Assembly (NCBI GenBank): GCA_031291995.1
Contig: JARLHZ010000003.1
Span: forward strand, 1-38,272
From: Candidatus Doudnabacteria bacterium
GTDB lineage: Bacteria; Patescibacteriota; Doudnabacteria; UBA920
Direction of reading: 5' to 3'
DNA: 38,272 bases
Position numbers and translations under genes: made by a program. Below the pieces are notes generated by a model. That model was given only the letters and a program-made list of their open reading frames with translations, searched no databases and was not told where the DNA came from. Numbering within the stretch: position 1 is the first letter of the stretch; each line of letters begins with the position of its first letter. Of this stretch, positions 15,916-22,884 are shown piece by piece.

Positions 15916-16605
15916 ATGGAAAATCAATTACTCAAACAATTGGCAAACTTCGGGCTTTCGGAAAAAGAGGCTAAAATTTACCTGGCCTTACTTGAACTCG
16001 AAGCGGCAACTGTATTTGAAGCGTCCAAACAATCGGGCATAAACCGCAGCTCGGCTTACGTTGTATTAGAAGGCTTAAAGAAAAAAGGCTTTGTCGGCAT
16101 TTCCGACGACAAAAAAGTCCGCCGCTATATAGCAGCATCCCCTGAAACCCTCCTGCTCGCCGCCAAACAGGCCGCAAAAAAACAGGAAGACACCAAACTC
16201 GGAATTGAGTCAATCATTCCCGAACTTAAAGCTTTGCACAAAGGAGCCAAACACAGGCCCATAGTAAAAGTGTTTGAGGGAGAAAATGGGGCGAAGGATG
16301 TATACTGGAATATTTTTTCATCAACAGGAAAAGACCTGAAAACATTTGCAAACCCCATAAATATGTTCAAACTAATTTCTAATTTTATAGAACTTGATAA
16401 AGAGAGAGGGCGTCGCGGAATCAAAATGTTTGCTATAAATGCAGGCACGAAAGAGATGATTGAGCTTTACAAAAAAAATAAACCGAGCAAACCATACGAA
16501 GTTGCCTTAATTCCTGAAAAAAAATTTAAATTCTCTTCCGATATGGGGATTTATGGAGATAACACTTTTCATTTCCCCGGAAGAAAACTTTGGAATAGTC
16601 ATTGA
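15916..16605 (+). CDS. TrmB-family transcriptional regulator, frameshifted near its C-terminus
   Basis: 229 aa as read. The N-terminal winged helix (1-~75) is TrmB/Rrf-like: LANFGLSEKEAKIYLALLELEAATVFEASKQSGINRSSAYVVLEGLKKKGFV. A coiled linker (~90-115) follows, then a C-terminal effector domain (~118-220). The ORF ends …GDNTFHFPGRKLWNSH, but the next frame continues the expected sequence (…FISPEENFGIVIESKEIADMLRNTFDLAWEEAKRL). Removing one T from TTTT at 16566-16569 restores GDNTFISPEENFG. TrmB proteins typically control sugar or metabolic genes; placement before the lyase operon and beside dyads B suggests local control. No SD (GCCTGGTT precedes ATG). Confidence 0.85.
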   Translation: MENQLLKQLANFGLSEKEAKIYLALLELEAATVFEASKQSGINRSSAYVVLEGLKKKGFVGISDDKKVRRYIAASPETLLLAAKQAAKKQEDTKLGIESIIPELKALHKGAKHRPIVKVFEGENGAKDVYWNIFSSTGKDLKTFANPINMFKLISNFIELDKERGRRGIKMFAINAGTKEMIELYKKNKPSKPYEVALIPEKKFKFSSDMGIYGDNTFHFPGRKLWNSH

Positions 16606-16756
16606 GAGTAAGGAAATAGCTGACATGCTAAGAAATACCTTTGATTTAGCCTGGGAAGAAGCAAAAAGGCTAGATAAAAAAATAGTATTAAATATTTTTT
16701 TATATTCTGTACAAAAAGCAAACCGTAACAGGTATTTGCTGAATCAGTTGAATTAG
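16553..16756 (+). pseudogene. Displaced C-terminal end of the TrmB-like regulator
   Basis: This +1-frame ORF begins inside the regulator. Its residues ISPEENFGIVIESKEIADMLRNTFDLAWEEAKRLDKK are the usual end of TrmB-family effector domains. The tail beyond LDKK is atypical; one A fewer in the A7 run (16676-16682) would create a TAG right there, so a second indel is possible. Not an independent gene. Confidence 0.7.
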
Positions 16757-16777
16757 TCTGGAAAAATAAAGGGAATA

Positions 16778-16786
16778 TGCTATAAT
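16778..16786 (+). promoter_or_regulatory. Promoter of the ammonia-lyase operon (extended -10)
   Basis: TGCTATAAT with -10 TATAAT at 16781-16786; weak -35 (CTGGAA at 16758-16763, 17-bp spacer). Start near 16793 would leave an ~18-nt leader without SD before the GTG at 16811. The operon can thus be transcribed independently of the regulator. Confidence 0.6.
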
Positions 16787-16810
16787 AAAGCAGTAATTTA
16801 ATAAATACAC

Positions 16811-18388
16811 GTGAAATCAAAAAGTTTTTTTATTAACGGCCATACACTTAATCCCCGAAGTTTAGCAACATTTACCGCGAGCCACAGACAACACATTGAA
16901 ATAAACAGTTCGGCTTTAAATAAAGCTGAAATTGGGCATCGGTTTTTGGCGGATACGGTAGAAAAAAACAACCGTGTTATTTATGGTATTAACACGGGCT
17001 TCGGGCCAATGGCCAACTATATATTGGCCCATGGGCAAATTGAAGATCTGCAAAAAAACCTTATTCTTAGCCATGCGGCCGGTTTAGGCGAAAAACTTCC
17101 CGACGAATATGTTTTAGCCGCGATGGTTGTTCGTTTGAACACTCTGGTATTGGGCCATTCGGGCGTTTCTCCGGAATTACTCAAACGCCTGGAACAGTTT
17201 ATTAACCTGCGGATTATTCCGGTAGTGCCGAAGCATGGCGCGGTTGGCACCAGCGGGGATTTGGTCCAGTTAGCGCATATTGCTTTAGCCATAATTGGAC
17301 AAGGAGAGGTTGTTTATAAAAACCAGCGCCAAAAAACCGCTGCGGTTTTAAAACAGCTCGGAATAAAACCATATAAGCTCAAACCCAAAGAAGGATTGGC
17401 CCTTATAAACGGTACCGCGATGATGACGGGTATAGCCGCACTTTTGTGTGTTGAGACTGCGGATATCTTAAGTCTGGCCGTACGCAACGGCTGCTTGGCC
17501 CTGGAATTGGTTAAGGCCTATAGCGACAGCTTCGGTCCGGTAATACATCAGCTGCGCCCGCACCCGGGCCAGTCGGCCATTGCCAAAACCATGAGGACAG
17601 TCCTGGCCAACTCGCAATTAATCCGAAATCGTGATGGTTTAAATAAACAGGCCAACCAGAGCAAAGAAGTTCACAAAATAAGCGACTCGGTCCAAGAATT
17701 TTATTCCATGCGTTGTCTGGCGCAGGTATTGGGTCCGGCATACGACACACTATCTCATACTTGGAAGACCACAGAAATTGAAGTCAACTCGGTTACGGAT
17801 AATCCGATTGTCGATTGGGAACACAAAACTTTCCTACATGGCGGCAATTTCCATGGCGACTACATTGCCGTAGCCATGGACCAGCTAAAAATGAGCCTGG
17901 TAAAACTGACAATGCTTTCGGAGAGACGCCTGAATTTTTTCCTTAACAATAAAATAAACCAGACATTCCCACCATTTTTAAATCTTGACACTCCAGGGCT
18001 TACTCTTGGGCTCCAAGGTCTGCAATTTGTTGCCACTTCGACTACAGCGCACAGCCAAACACTGGCTTACCCTATGAACCTGCACTCCATCCCCACCAAT
18101 GGCGATAACCAAGATATTGTGAGCATGGGATCTGACGCGGCTCTTTTGACAGGCGAGGTTTTGGAAAACGCGCGGATTGTCCTCGGCATTGAGCTATTTG
18201 CCTTGTGCCAGGCGGTTGATTTCCTGAAAGTTAAAAATCGATTGTCCAAACAGTCGCGAAATTTGTACGGGTTTGTCCGGGAAAATGCGGAAAAAGTTAC
18301 TGCCGACCGCTCGCTGTCCTTAGAGTTGCAATCATTTTTGGCCAAACTTAAAACTAGCCAGGAAATAAATTTATTTAAGAAATTTTAA
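16811..18388 (+). CDS. MIO-type aromatic amino acid ammonia-lyase (HAL/PAL/TAL family)
   Basis: 525 aa, full length, GTG start. The family removes ammonia from His, Phe or Tyr (or moves it, in aminomutases) using an MIO cofactor made autocatalytically from a tripeptide, usually Ala-Ser-Gly. Here the site reads GAVGTSGDL (Thr147-Ser148-Gly149). Other landmarks: Tyr58 in IYGINTGFG (catalytic Tyr loop), Asn200 in LALINGT, Tyr298/Arg301 in VQEFYSMRC, NQD (433-435) in DNQDIVSMG. True HALs have NQED here, so PAL/TAL-like chemistry is favoured. Ser87-His88 in NLILSHAAG fits a polar ring, so tyrosine (giving p-coumarate) is a reasonable guess, not proven. No hut genes are nearby. First gene of a six-gene operon; 14 nt before the ligase. 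Confidence 0.93.
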   Translation: MKSKSFFINGHTLNPRSLATFTASHRQHIEINSSALNKAEIGHRFLADTVEKNNRVIYGINTGFGPMANYILAHGQIEDLQKNLILSHAAGLGEKLPDEYVLAAMVVRLNTLVLGHSGVSPELLKRLEQFINLRIIPVVPKHGAVGTSGDLVQLAHIALAIIGQGEVVYKNQRQKTAAVLKQLGIKPYKLKPKEGLALINGTAMMTGIAALLCVETADILSLAVRNGCLALELVKAYSDSFGPVIHQLRPHPGQSAIAKTMRTVLANSQLIRNRDGLNKQANQSKEVHKISDSVQEFYSMRCLAQVLGPAYDTLSHTWKTTEIEVNSVTDNPIVDWEHKTFLHGGNFHGDYIAVAMDQLKMSLVKLTMLSERRLNFFLNNKINQTFPPFLNLDTPGLTLGLQGLQFVATSTTAHSQTLAYPMNLHSIPTNGDNQDIVSMGSDAALLTGEVLENARIVLGIELFALCQAVDFLKVKNRLSKQSRNLYGFVRENAEKVTADRSLSLELQSFLAKLKTSQEINLFKKF

Positions 18389-18392
18389 CCTA

Positions 18393-18401
18393 CCCCCCCC
18401 C
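18393..18401 (+). repeat. C9 homopolymer directly before the ligase start codon
   Basis: Nine consecutive C between the lyase stop (18386-18388) and the ligase ATG (18403), in the position where an SD would be expected. A tract of this length is prone to slippage; it changes spacing, not reading frame. Confidence 0.9.
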
Positions 18402-18402
18402 A

Positions 18403-19914
18403 ATGCCCCAGCCCCACCAATCAAAAAAACCAAACGGCAACTGGGTGACCGATTATTACAGATTGGATATAAAGACAATTGAGCAGGATTTAAAAAACCA
18501 AACCGGGAACATTTGGCAAACTCAAAGCGAAAAAAGAGCACTGGATATTTTCCACCAAGCCGCCAAAAGAGTTCCGGCTTACAAAGATTTTTTGCACCAA
18601 CATAAAATCCGTCCCGAGAAAATAAAAAGCATTAAAGATTTTTCCCAAGTTCCCGCCACGGACAAAAAAAATTACATTTTTAAATATCCCTTAAAAATGC
18701 GGGCTTGGGATGGCAAGCTAAATCAGGGAAAAATTATTGCCTCAAGCTCTGGAACCACGGGTAGCAGTAACTTTTGGCCGCGCGGGCGCGGACAGGAATT
18801 GAAAGCCGCGGTCACGCACGAGCTGCTTTACAAAAACTTTTTTGAAATAGATAAATATCAAACCCTCCTAATAATTGGGTTTCCAATGGGCGTTTACGTT
18901 TCGGGAATGGCCACGGTTTTGCCCAGCTGGCTAGTGGCGCAAAAATATCCGCTGACTGTTATGAGCGTCGGCAACAACAAAACCGAAACGCTCAAAGCCA
19001 TAAAAAATTTACACAAACTTTACCAGCAGATTATTTTTGTCGGGCATCCATTTTTTATTAAAGATGTTATTGAAACGGGGAAAAGCGCCGGGGTAGACTG
19101 GAAGAAAATCAAACTGCGGCTGATGTTTTGCAGTGAAGGGTTTAACGAGGCCTGGCGCGAGCATCTAATGGATGAGGCCGGGATCAAAAACAAATTCGGC
19201 TCGACTCTAAGCACCTATGGATCTTCCGAGATGCTGCTGATGGCTTTTGAGACCCCAATGAGCATAAGCTTAAAACAGCTGGCCGAAAACAAACCGAGCT
19301 TGTTTGGCCGGGCGCACGCTCCCAATGTGTTCCAGTACAATCCCCTGCTCCGCTATGTTGAAGGGGTTAATCGGGAACTAATTTTTACCTCGGACAGCGG
19401 CCTGCCGCTTATACGCTTTAACCTCCACGACAGCGGAAAAACCCTAAATTTTAAACAGGCGGCTACAGCTTTAGATTCCGGAAATAAAAATTGGCGCGCT
19501 AACATAAAACCCTGGCCGCTGTGGCAGCTCCCGTTTTTGGCTCTCTGGGGCCGCAGTGACCACACCATAATTTTTTACGCCGCGAACATCTACCCCGAAC
19601 ACATTCACGCCGCCCTGCACCAAAAACCTTTTTTGCGGAATTTAACCGGCAAATTCACTCTGCACAAAGGCTACAAAAAAAATATGGATGAATTTTTGGA
19701 AATCAACATTGAGCTCCGGCCAAACGTAAAAAAACAAAATACTATGGCCAAAAACATCCAGCAAGCGGTTGTAGAAAAGCTTGAGGGCATTAATATGGAA
19801 TATCAATTCTTAAGAAACCACTTGGAAAAGGACCTGGTACCGAGGGTAAAACTGCATCCCTACCAACATCCCGCCTACTTTAAACCTGGATTAAAACCAA
19901 AATATATTAGCTAA
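18403..19914 (+). CDS. PaaK/CapK-like adenylate-forming ligase
   Basis: 503 aa. Related to phenylacetate-CoA ligase: activates a carboxylic acid as acyl-AMP, usually then passing it to CoA. Visible: P-loop SSSGTTGSS (~113-122), RVPAYKDFL near the N-terminus, GFPMGVYVSG (substrate-side loop), LRLMFCSEGFNEAWR (~233-248), STYGSSEMLL (A5-like, ~266-275), GLPLIRFNLHDSGKTL (~345-360, the D-x-G/R region), and a small C-terminal domain (~400-495). Direct coupling to the ammonia-lyase makes a cinnamate- or coumarate-like acid the likely substrate, by analogy with TAL plus coumarate ligase pairs; the acceptor (CoA, carrier or amine) is unknown. No SD; a C9 tract precedes the ATG. Confidence 0.85.
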   Translation: MPQPHQSKKPNGNWVTDYYRLDIKTIEQDLKNQTGNIWQTQSEKRALDIFHQAAKRVPAYKDFLHQHKIRPEKIKSIKDFSQVPATDKKNYIFKYPLKMRAWDGKLNQGKIIASSSGTTGSSNFWPRGRGQELKAAVTHELLYKNFFEIDKYQTLLIIGFPMGVYVSGMATVLPSWLVAQKYPLTVMSVGNNKTETLKAIKNLHKLYQQIIFVGHPFFIKDVIETGKSAGVDWKKIKLRLMFCSEGFNEAWREHLMDEAGIKNKFGSTLSTYGSSEMLLMAFETPMSISLKQLAENKPSLFGRAHAPNVFQYNPLLRYVEGVNRELIFTSDSGLPLIRFNLHDSGKTLNFKQAATALDSGNKNWRANIKPWPLWQLPFLALWGRSDHTIIFYAANIYPEHIHAALHQKPFLRNLTGKFTLHKGYKKNMDEFLEINIELRPNVKKQNTMAKNIQQAVVEKLEGINMEYQFLRNHLEKDLVPRVKLHPYQHPAYFKPGLKPKYIS

Positions 19915-19915
19915 A

Positions 19916-21100
19916 ATGAATCTGGAAAAAACTTTAAAAGCTAAAGCTAAATTGCAAGCAGAATCGACTCCGCGGTTATTTGATTTGTCAAAAACCGGAC
20001 ACCGGCAAAATCTAAAAAAGCTGTTTGCAAAAAAACATATCCGTCAGGTTGTAGATGACTACCGCGAACAACTTAAGGAATATTATCAAATATTGAATCC
20101 ACAAATTGCCAGTCTTCCAATTTTTGAAAAAAACTTCCAAAATTACATTAGCGGGTTTGAAAAAAATGGTAGTTTAATGACCCATGGCCGCTGGGTATAC
20201 TTTCCTTGGCTGGAAACATTGGTCCACATTCTTGAAGAAAAAAATTTCTTTGTAGTCCGAACTGCTAGAAACAAAAACCTGATTACTGAAGCGGAACAAA
20301 AAATATTTTATGATGCGGTTATTGGAGTGGCGGGCTTAAGCATTGGCAACAGCGCGGCTTTAGCCATTACCCTCCAAGGTGGTGCCAGACACATCAAGCT
20401 AGCCGATCATGACAAACTGGAATTGTCTAATACTAACCGCATCAGGACTTCCATTACAAATTTAAGCCTTCTCAAGGTACAAGTAGCGGCGAGACAAATT
20501 TACGAGCTGAACCCTTATGCGAAAGTCGACATATTCTCTGAAGGGATAAATGAAAAAAATATAAGCGGTTTTTGCCGAGATTTAAATATTATTATAGACG
20601 AAGTTGATAACCTGGCAGTTAAATATTTACTGCGTGAGTATGCCAAAAAAAAAGGTCTGCCGGTAGTCATGGCGGCAGACAACGGAGATAACGGGCAGGT
20701 CGACATCGAAAGATATGATATAAACAAAAAAACCAAATTTTTCCATGGGCGCTTGGGAAAAGTTAGCCTAACTGATTTAAAAAGCCTCAATAAATTTCAA
20801 ACGGGTCGACTAATAGTGAAACTCCTGGGGGTTGAAAATATCGGACAAAGGACTTATGAATCGTTCCTGCAAATGGGTAATACTTTGGTAAGTTGGCCGC
20901 AATTAGGAGGTTCAGCTTTGCTAAACGGTTCTGTAGTGGCCTATTGCGTGAGAAAAATTCTTAACAAGCAAAAATTATCAGCTTCCAGAACCGTTATTTC
21001 GCTTGACGCCATACTGACTCCAAACTTCGATTCTAAAGAGATAATAAGCCAACGGATAAAGATTGTAAAAAAAATTAAACAAATCCTCAAACTGCCATGA
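19916..21100 (+). CDS. ThiF/E1-like adenylyltransferase (Rv1355c N-terminal half type)
   Basis: 394 aa. The N-terminal ~125 residues are helical (…RWVYFPWLETLVHILEE…RNKNLITEAEQ). The E1/ThiF Rossmann domain follows: IGVAGLSIGNSAAL (135-148, nucleotide loop), LADHDKLELSNTNRIR (162-177; Asp164/166, Asn174, Arg175), IIDEVDNLAVKYLL (~225), LPVVMAADNG (~252). E1-like enzymes adenylate a C-terminal carboxylate. No zinc-binding CxxC pair is evident, so it differs from MoeB/ThiF proper. The layout, together with the downstream nitroreductase gene (ATGA overlap), matches mycobacterial Rv1355c-type proteins that fuse both domains. It starts 1 nt after the ligase stop, so translation is coupled. The substrate is unknown; no ubiquitin-like or precursor peptide is seen nearby. 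Confidence 0.85.
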   Translation: MNLEKTLKAKAKLQAESTPRLFDLSKTGHRQNLKKLFAKKHIRQVVDDYREQLKEYYQILNPQIASLPIFEKNFQNYISGFEKNGSLMTHGRWVYFPWLETLVHILEEKNFFVVRTARNKNLITEAEQKIFYDAVIGVAGLSIGNSAALAITLQGGARHIKLADHDKLELSNTNRIRTSITNLSLLKVQVAARQIYELNPYAKVDIFSEGINEKNISGFCRDLNIIIDEVDNLAVKYLLREYAKKKGLPVVMAADNGDNGQVDIERYDINKKTKFFHGRLGKVSLTDLKSLNKFQTGRLIVKLLGVENIGQRTYESFLQMGNTLVSWPQLGGSALLNGSVVAYCVRKILNKQKLSASRTVISLDAILTPNFDSKEIISQRIKIVKKIKQILKLP

Positions 21101-22155
21101 CTGATGTTTTAGAAAAAATAATTGATGCCGCCATCCACGCCCCCTCAGGCGATAATTGCCAACCGTGGAAATTTGCCGTCAAAAATGACAATCAGATTTT
21201 GGTTTACATTATCCCTGAACGCGACCAATCCCTCTATAGTTGGGGCAACAGGGCTTCATTGCTCGCCATAGGCGCGGCTATAGAAAATGCGGCGATTGCG
21301 GGCAAACATCTTGGCTATAATATTTCCGTCGAATCTTTCCCCTCCGGCGACGAGCCGAACCTAGTTGCCAAACTCACGCTGACAAAAAACGATGGGGTCG
21401 AACAAAATTTATATAGCGCCATTTTTACACGCTGCACCAACCGTAAACCCTACAAGCGGCAACCACTAGCCCCGGAGCTTGTTAAATTATTCGGAAACGA
21501 CTTCGGCGGTATTCAAGTGGCGAAGCTCTTAATGGCAAACGACAGCTCAGAAATTAAAAAGTTGGCAAAATTATCGAGCGCCAATGAAAAAATTCTATTT
21601 GAAAATCTTTTGATGCACCAATTTTTTTACAGCCACATCAATTGGGATGCCGGCCAAGAGCTGCACCACCGGGAAGGCTTTTATATTAAAACCTTGGAGG
21701 TTCCAGCATTTGCCATGCCGAGTTTTAAACTCGCCAAACACTGGCCTGTATTAAATTTTCTGAACAAATTAGGTTTTGCAAACATTATTGCCTCAGAGAA
21801 TGCCAAAACTTACAATTCCTGCTCTGCCATAGGCGCAATTGGACTTGTCGATAACTCAGCACAAAGTTACCTGGCGGGCGGAAGACTGTTTGAAAAAATA
21901 TGGCTGACGGCAACCAGTCATGGTTTACAACTTCAGCCTTTAACCGGCATCTGCCTCCTAATGCAAAAACTTATTAATAATTCGGCCAGAGAGCTTTCAG
22001 ACACCCACAGAAAGTTAATAACGGAAAACTACGGACAAATGCAAAATATTTTTAGTTTAAAAAATAAGACCATCGCATTATTGTTTCGTATCGGATATGG
22101 CCCGGAGCCGAGTGCCCGGACACTGCGACTGCCTCCACAAATTCTAGAACGGTAA
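21097..22155 (+). CDS. Nitroreductase-like flavoprotein (Rv1355c C-terminal half type)
   Basis: 352 aa, longer than simple nitroreductases (~200). Start APSGDNCQPWKF (~14-25) matches the Acg/Rv1355c-type nitroreductase entry, where FMN phosphate and ribityl contacts lie; WGNRASLLAIGAAIENAAIAGKHLGY (~49-74) is the dimer helix; TRCTNRKPYKRQPL (~114-127) is typical of the group; AGGRLFEKIWLTATSHGLQLQPLTG (~265-290) is the second flavin region. The family performs two-electron redox on aromatic or quinone substrates, or in some members binds flavin without turnover. It overlaps the ThiF-like gene by 4 nt (ATGA), so the two are made in equal amounts and probably form one complex (inference). Confidence 0.85.
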   Translation: MTDVLEKIIDAAIHAPSGDNCQPWKFAVKNDNQILVYIIPERDQSLYSWGNRASLLAIGAAIENAAIAGKHLGYNISVESFPSGDEPNLVAKLTLTKNDGVEQNLYSAIFTRCTNRKPYKRQPLAPELVKLFGNDFGGIQVAKLLMANDSSEIKKLAKLSSANEKILFENLLMHQFFYSHINWDAGQELHHREGFYIKTLEVPAFAMPSFKLAKHWPVLNFLNKLGFANIIASENAKTYNSCSAIGAIGLVDNSAQSYLAGGRLFEKIWLTATSHGLQLQPLTGICLLMQKLINNSARELSDTHRKLITENYGQMQNIFSLKNKTIALLFRIGYGPEPSARTLRLPPQILER

Positions 22156-22158
22156 CCT

Positions 22159-22884
22159 ATGAACCTTTTTGCCAAAAGAATAAAGGAACCAAAGATAATG
22201 GATAAAATTGAGATGAGCGCATTTGAGCGCTTGTCGCTAGCTAACTATAAACGCTGGATTATCCCTTTGGCTGACAATGTCATAAAAGTCTCCGGATTAA
22301 AACGGGGCAAGATTTTGGATGTTGCCTGCGGACCAGGCTTGCTCAGCAAAGAATTGGCCGTGCGGTCGAAAAATTTTCAAGTTACTGGAATTGATTATTC
22401 GCCTCAGGCAATACGTTTAGCAAAAAAAAATTGTCGTCGGCTAAAAAACGTCAAATTTAGACTGGCCAATATTTACAAGCTTCCTCACGACAGTAATCAT
22501 TTTGACCTGGTCGTCTGTAAGGATAGTTTTCATCATTTTGACCATCCCGAAGCGGCCATTCAGGAAATGTTAAGGGTGTCGGGCCAAAACGGAGTAATCT
22601 ACATACAAGATTTAAAGAGGAACCTACCCAAATATATATTTAAAAAATGTCTTCCGCCAGATACGGTGATAAAAAAATTACAGTATTATTCAACCAGGGC
22701 TTCTTATACCCCCAATGAAATAAAGGTCATGCTTCATAAAATGGGTATAAAAAAATTTAGTGTCAAAACTCACATACCGAGCTTAAAAGAAAAAAATAAA
22801 TATAGCCGAATCGGCATAAGCTCCAAAACGTTAAAAGAAAGCTTAGAGTCGCGTTATTCACTAATTATAAAAAATCGTGTTTAA
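22159..22884 (+). CDS. Class I SAM-dependent methyltransferase
   Basis: 241 aa. Motif I ILDVACGPGLLSKEL (52-66), acidic loop VTGIDYSPQAIRLAKKN (~76-92), post-motif FRLANIYKLPHDSNHFDLVVCKDSFHHFDHP (~100-130), then LRVSGQNGVIYIQDLKR. This is the Methyltransf_11/25 fold of small-molecule O-, N- or C-methylases. Start 3 nt after the nitroreductase stop; a second candidate Met at codon 14 (AAGGAACC upstream) is possible. In this operon it probably methylates the aryl product or its conjugate (inference). Confidence 0.9.
   Translation: MNLFAKRIKEPKIMDKIEMSAFERLSLANYKRWIIPLADNVIKVSGLKRGKILDVACGPGLLSKELAVRSKNFQVTGIDYSPQAIRLAKKNCRRLKNVKFRLANIYKLPHDSNHFDLVVCKDSFHHFDHPEAAIQEMLRVSGQNGVIYIQDLKRNLPKYIFKKCLPPDTVIKKLQYYSTRASYTPNEIKVMLHKMGIKKFSVKTHIPSLKEKNKYSRIGISSKTLKESLESRYSLIIKNRV

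Noticed and set aside
16811-18388. Histidine ammonia-lyase of the Hut degradation pathway
   Set aside because: No hutU/I/G neighbours, NQD instead of the NQED typical of HutH, and tight linkage to an acid ligase; the aromatic-acid reading fits better, though histidine is not excluded.
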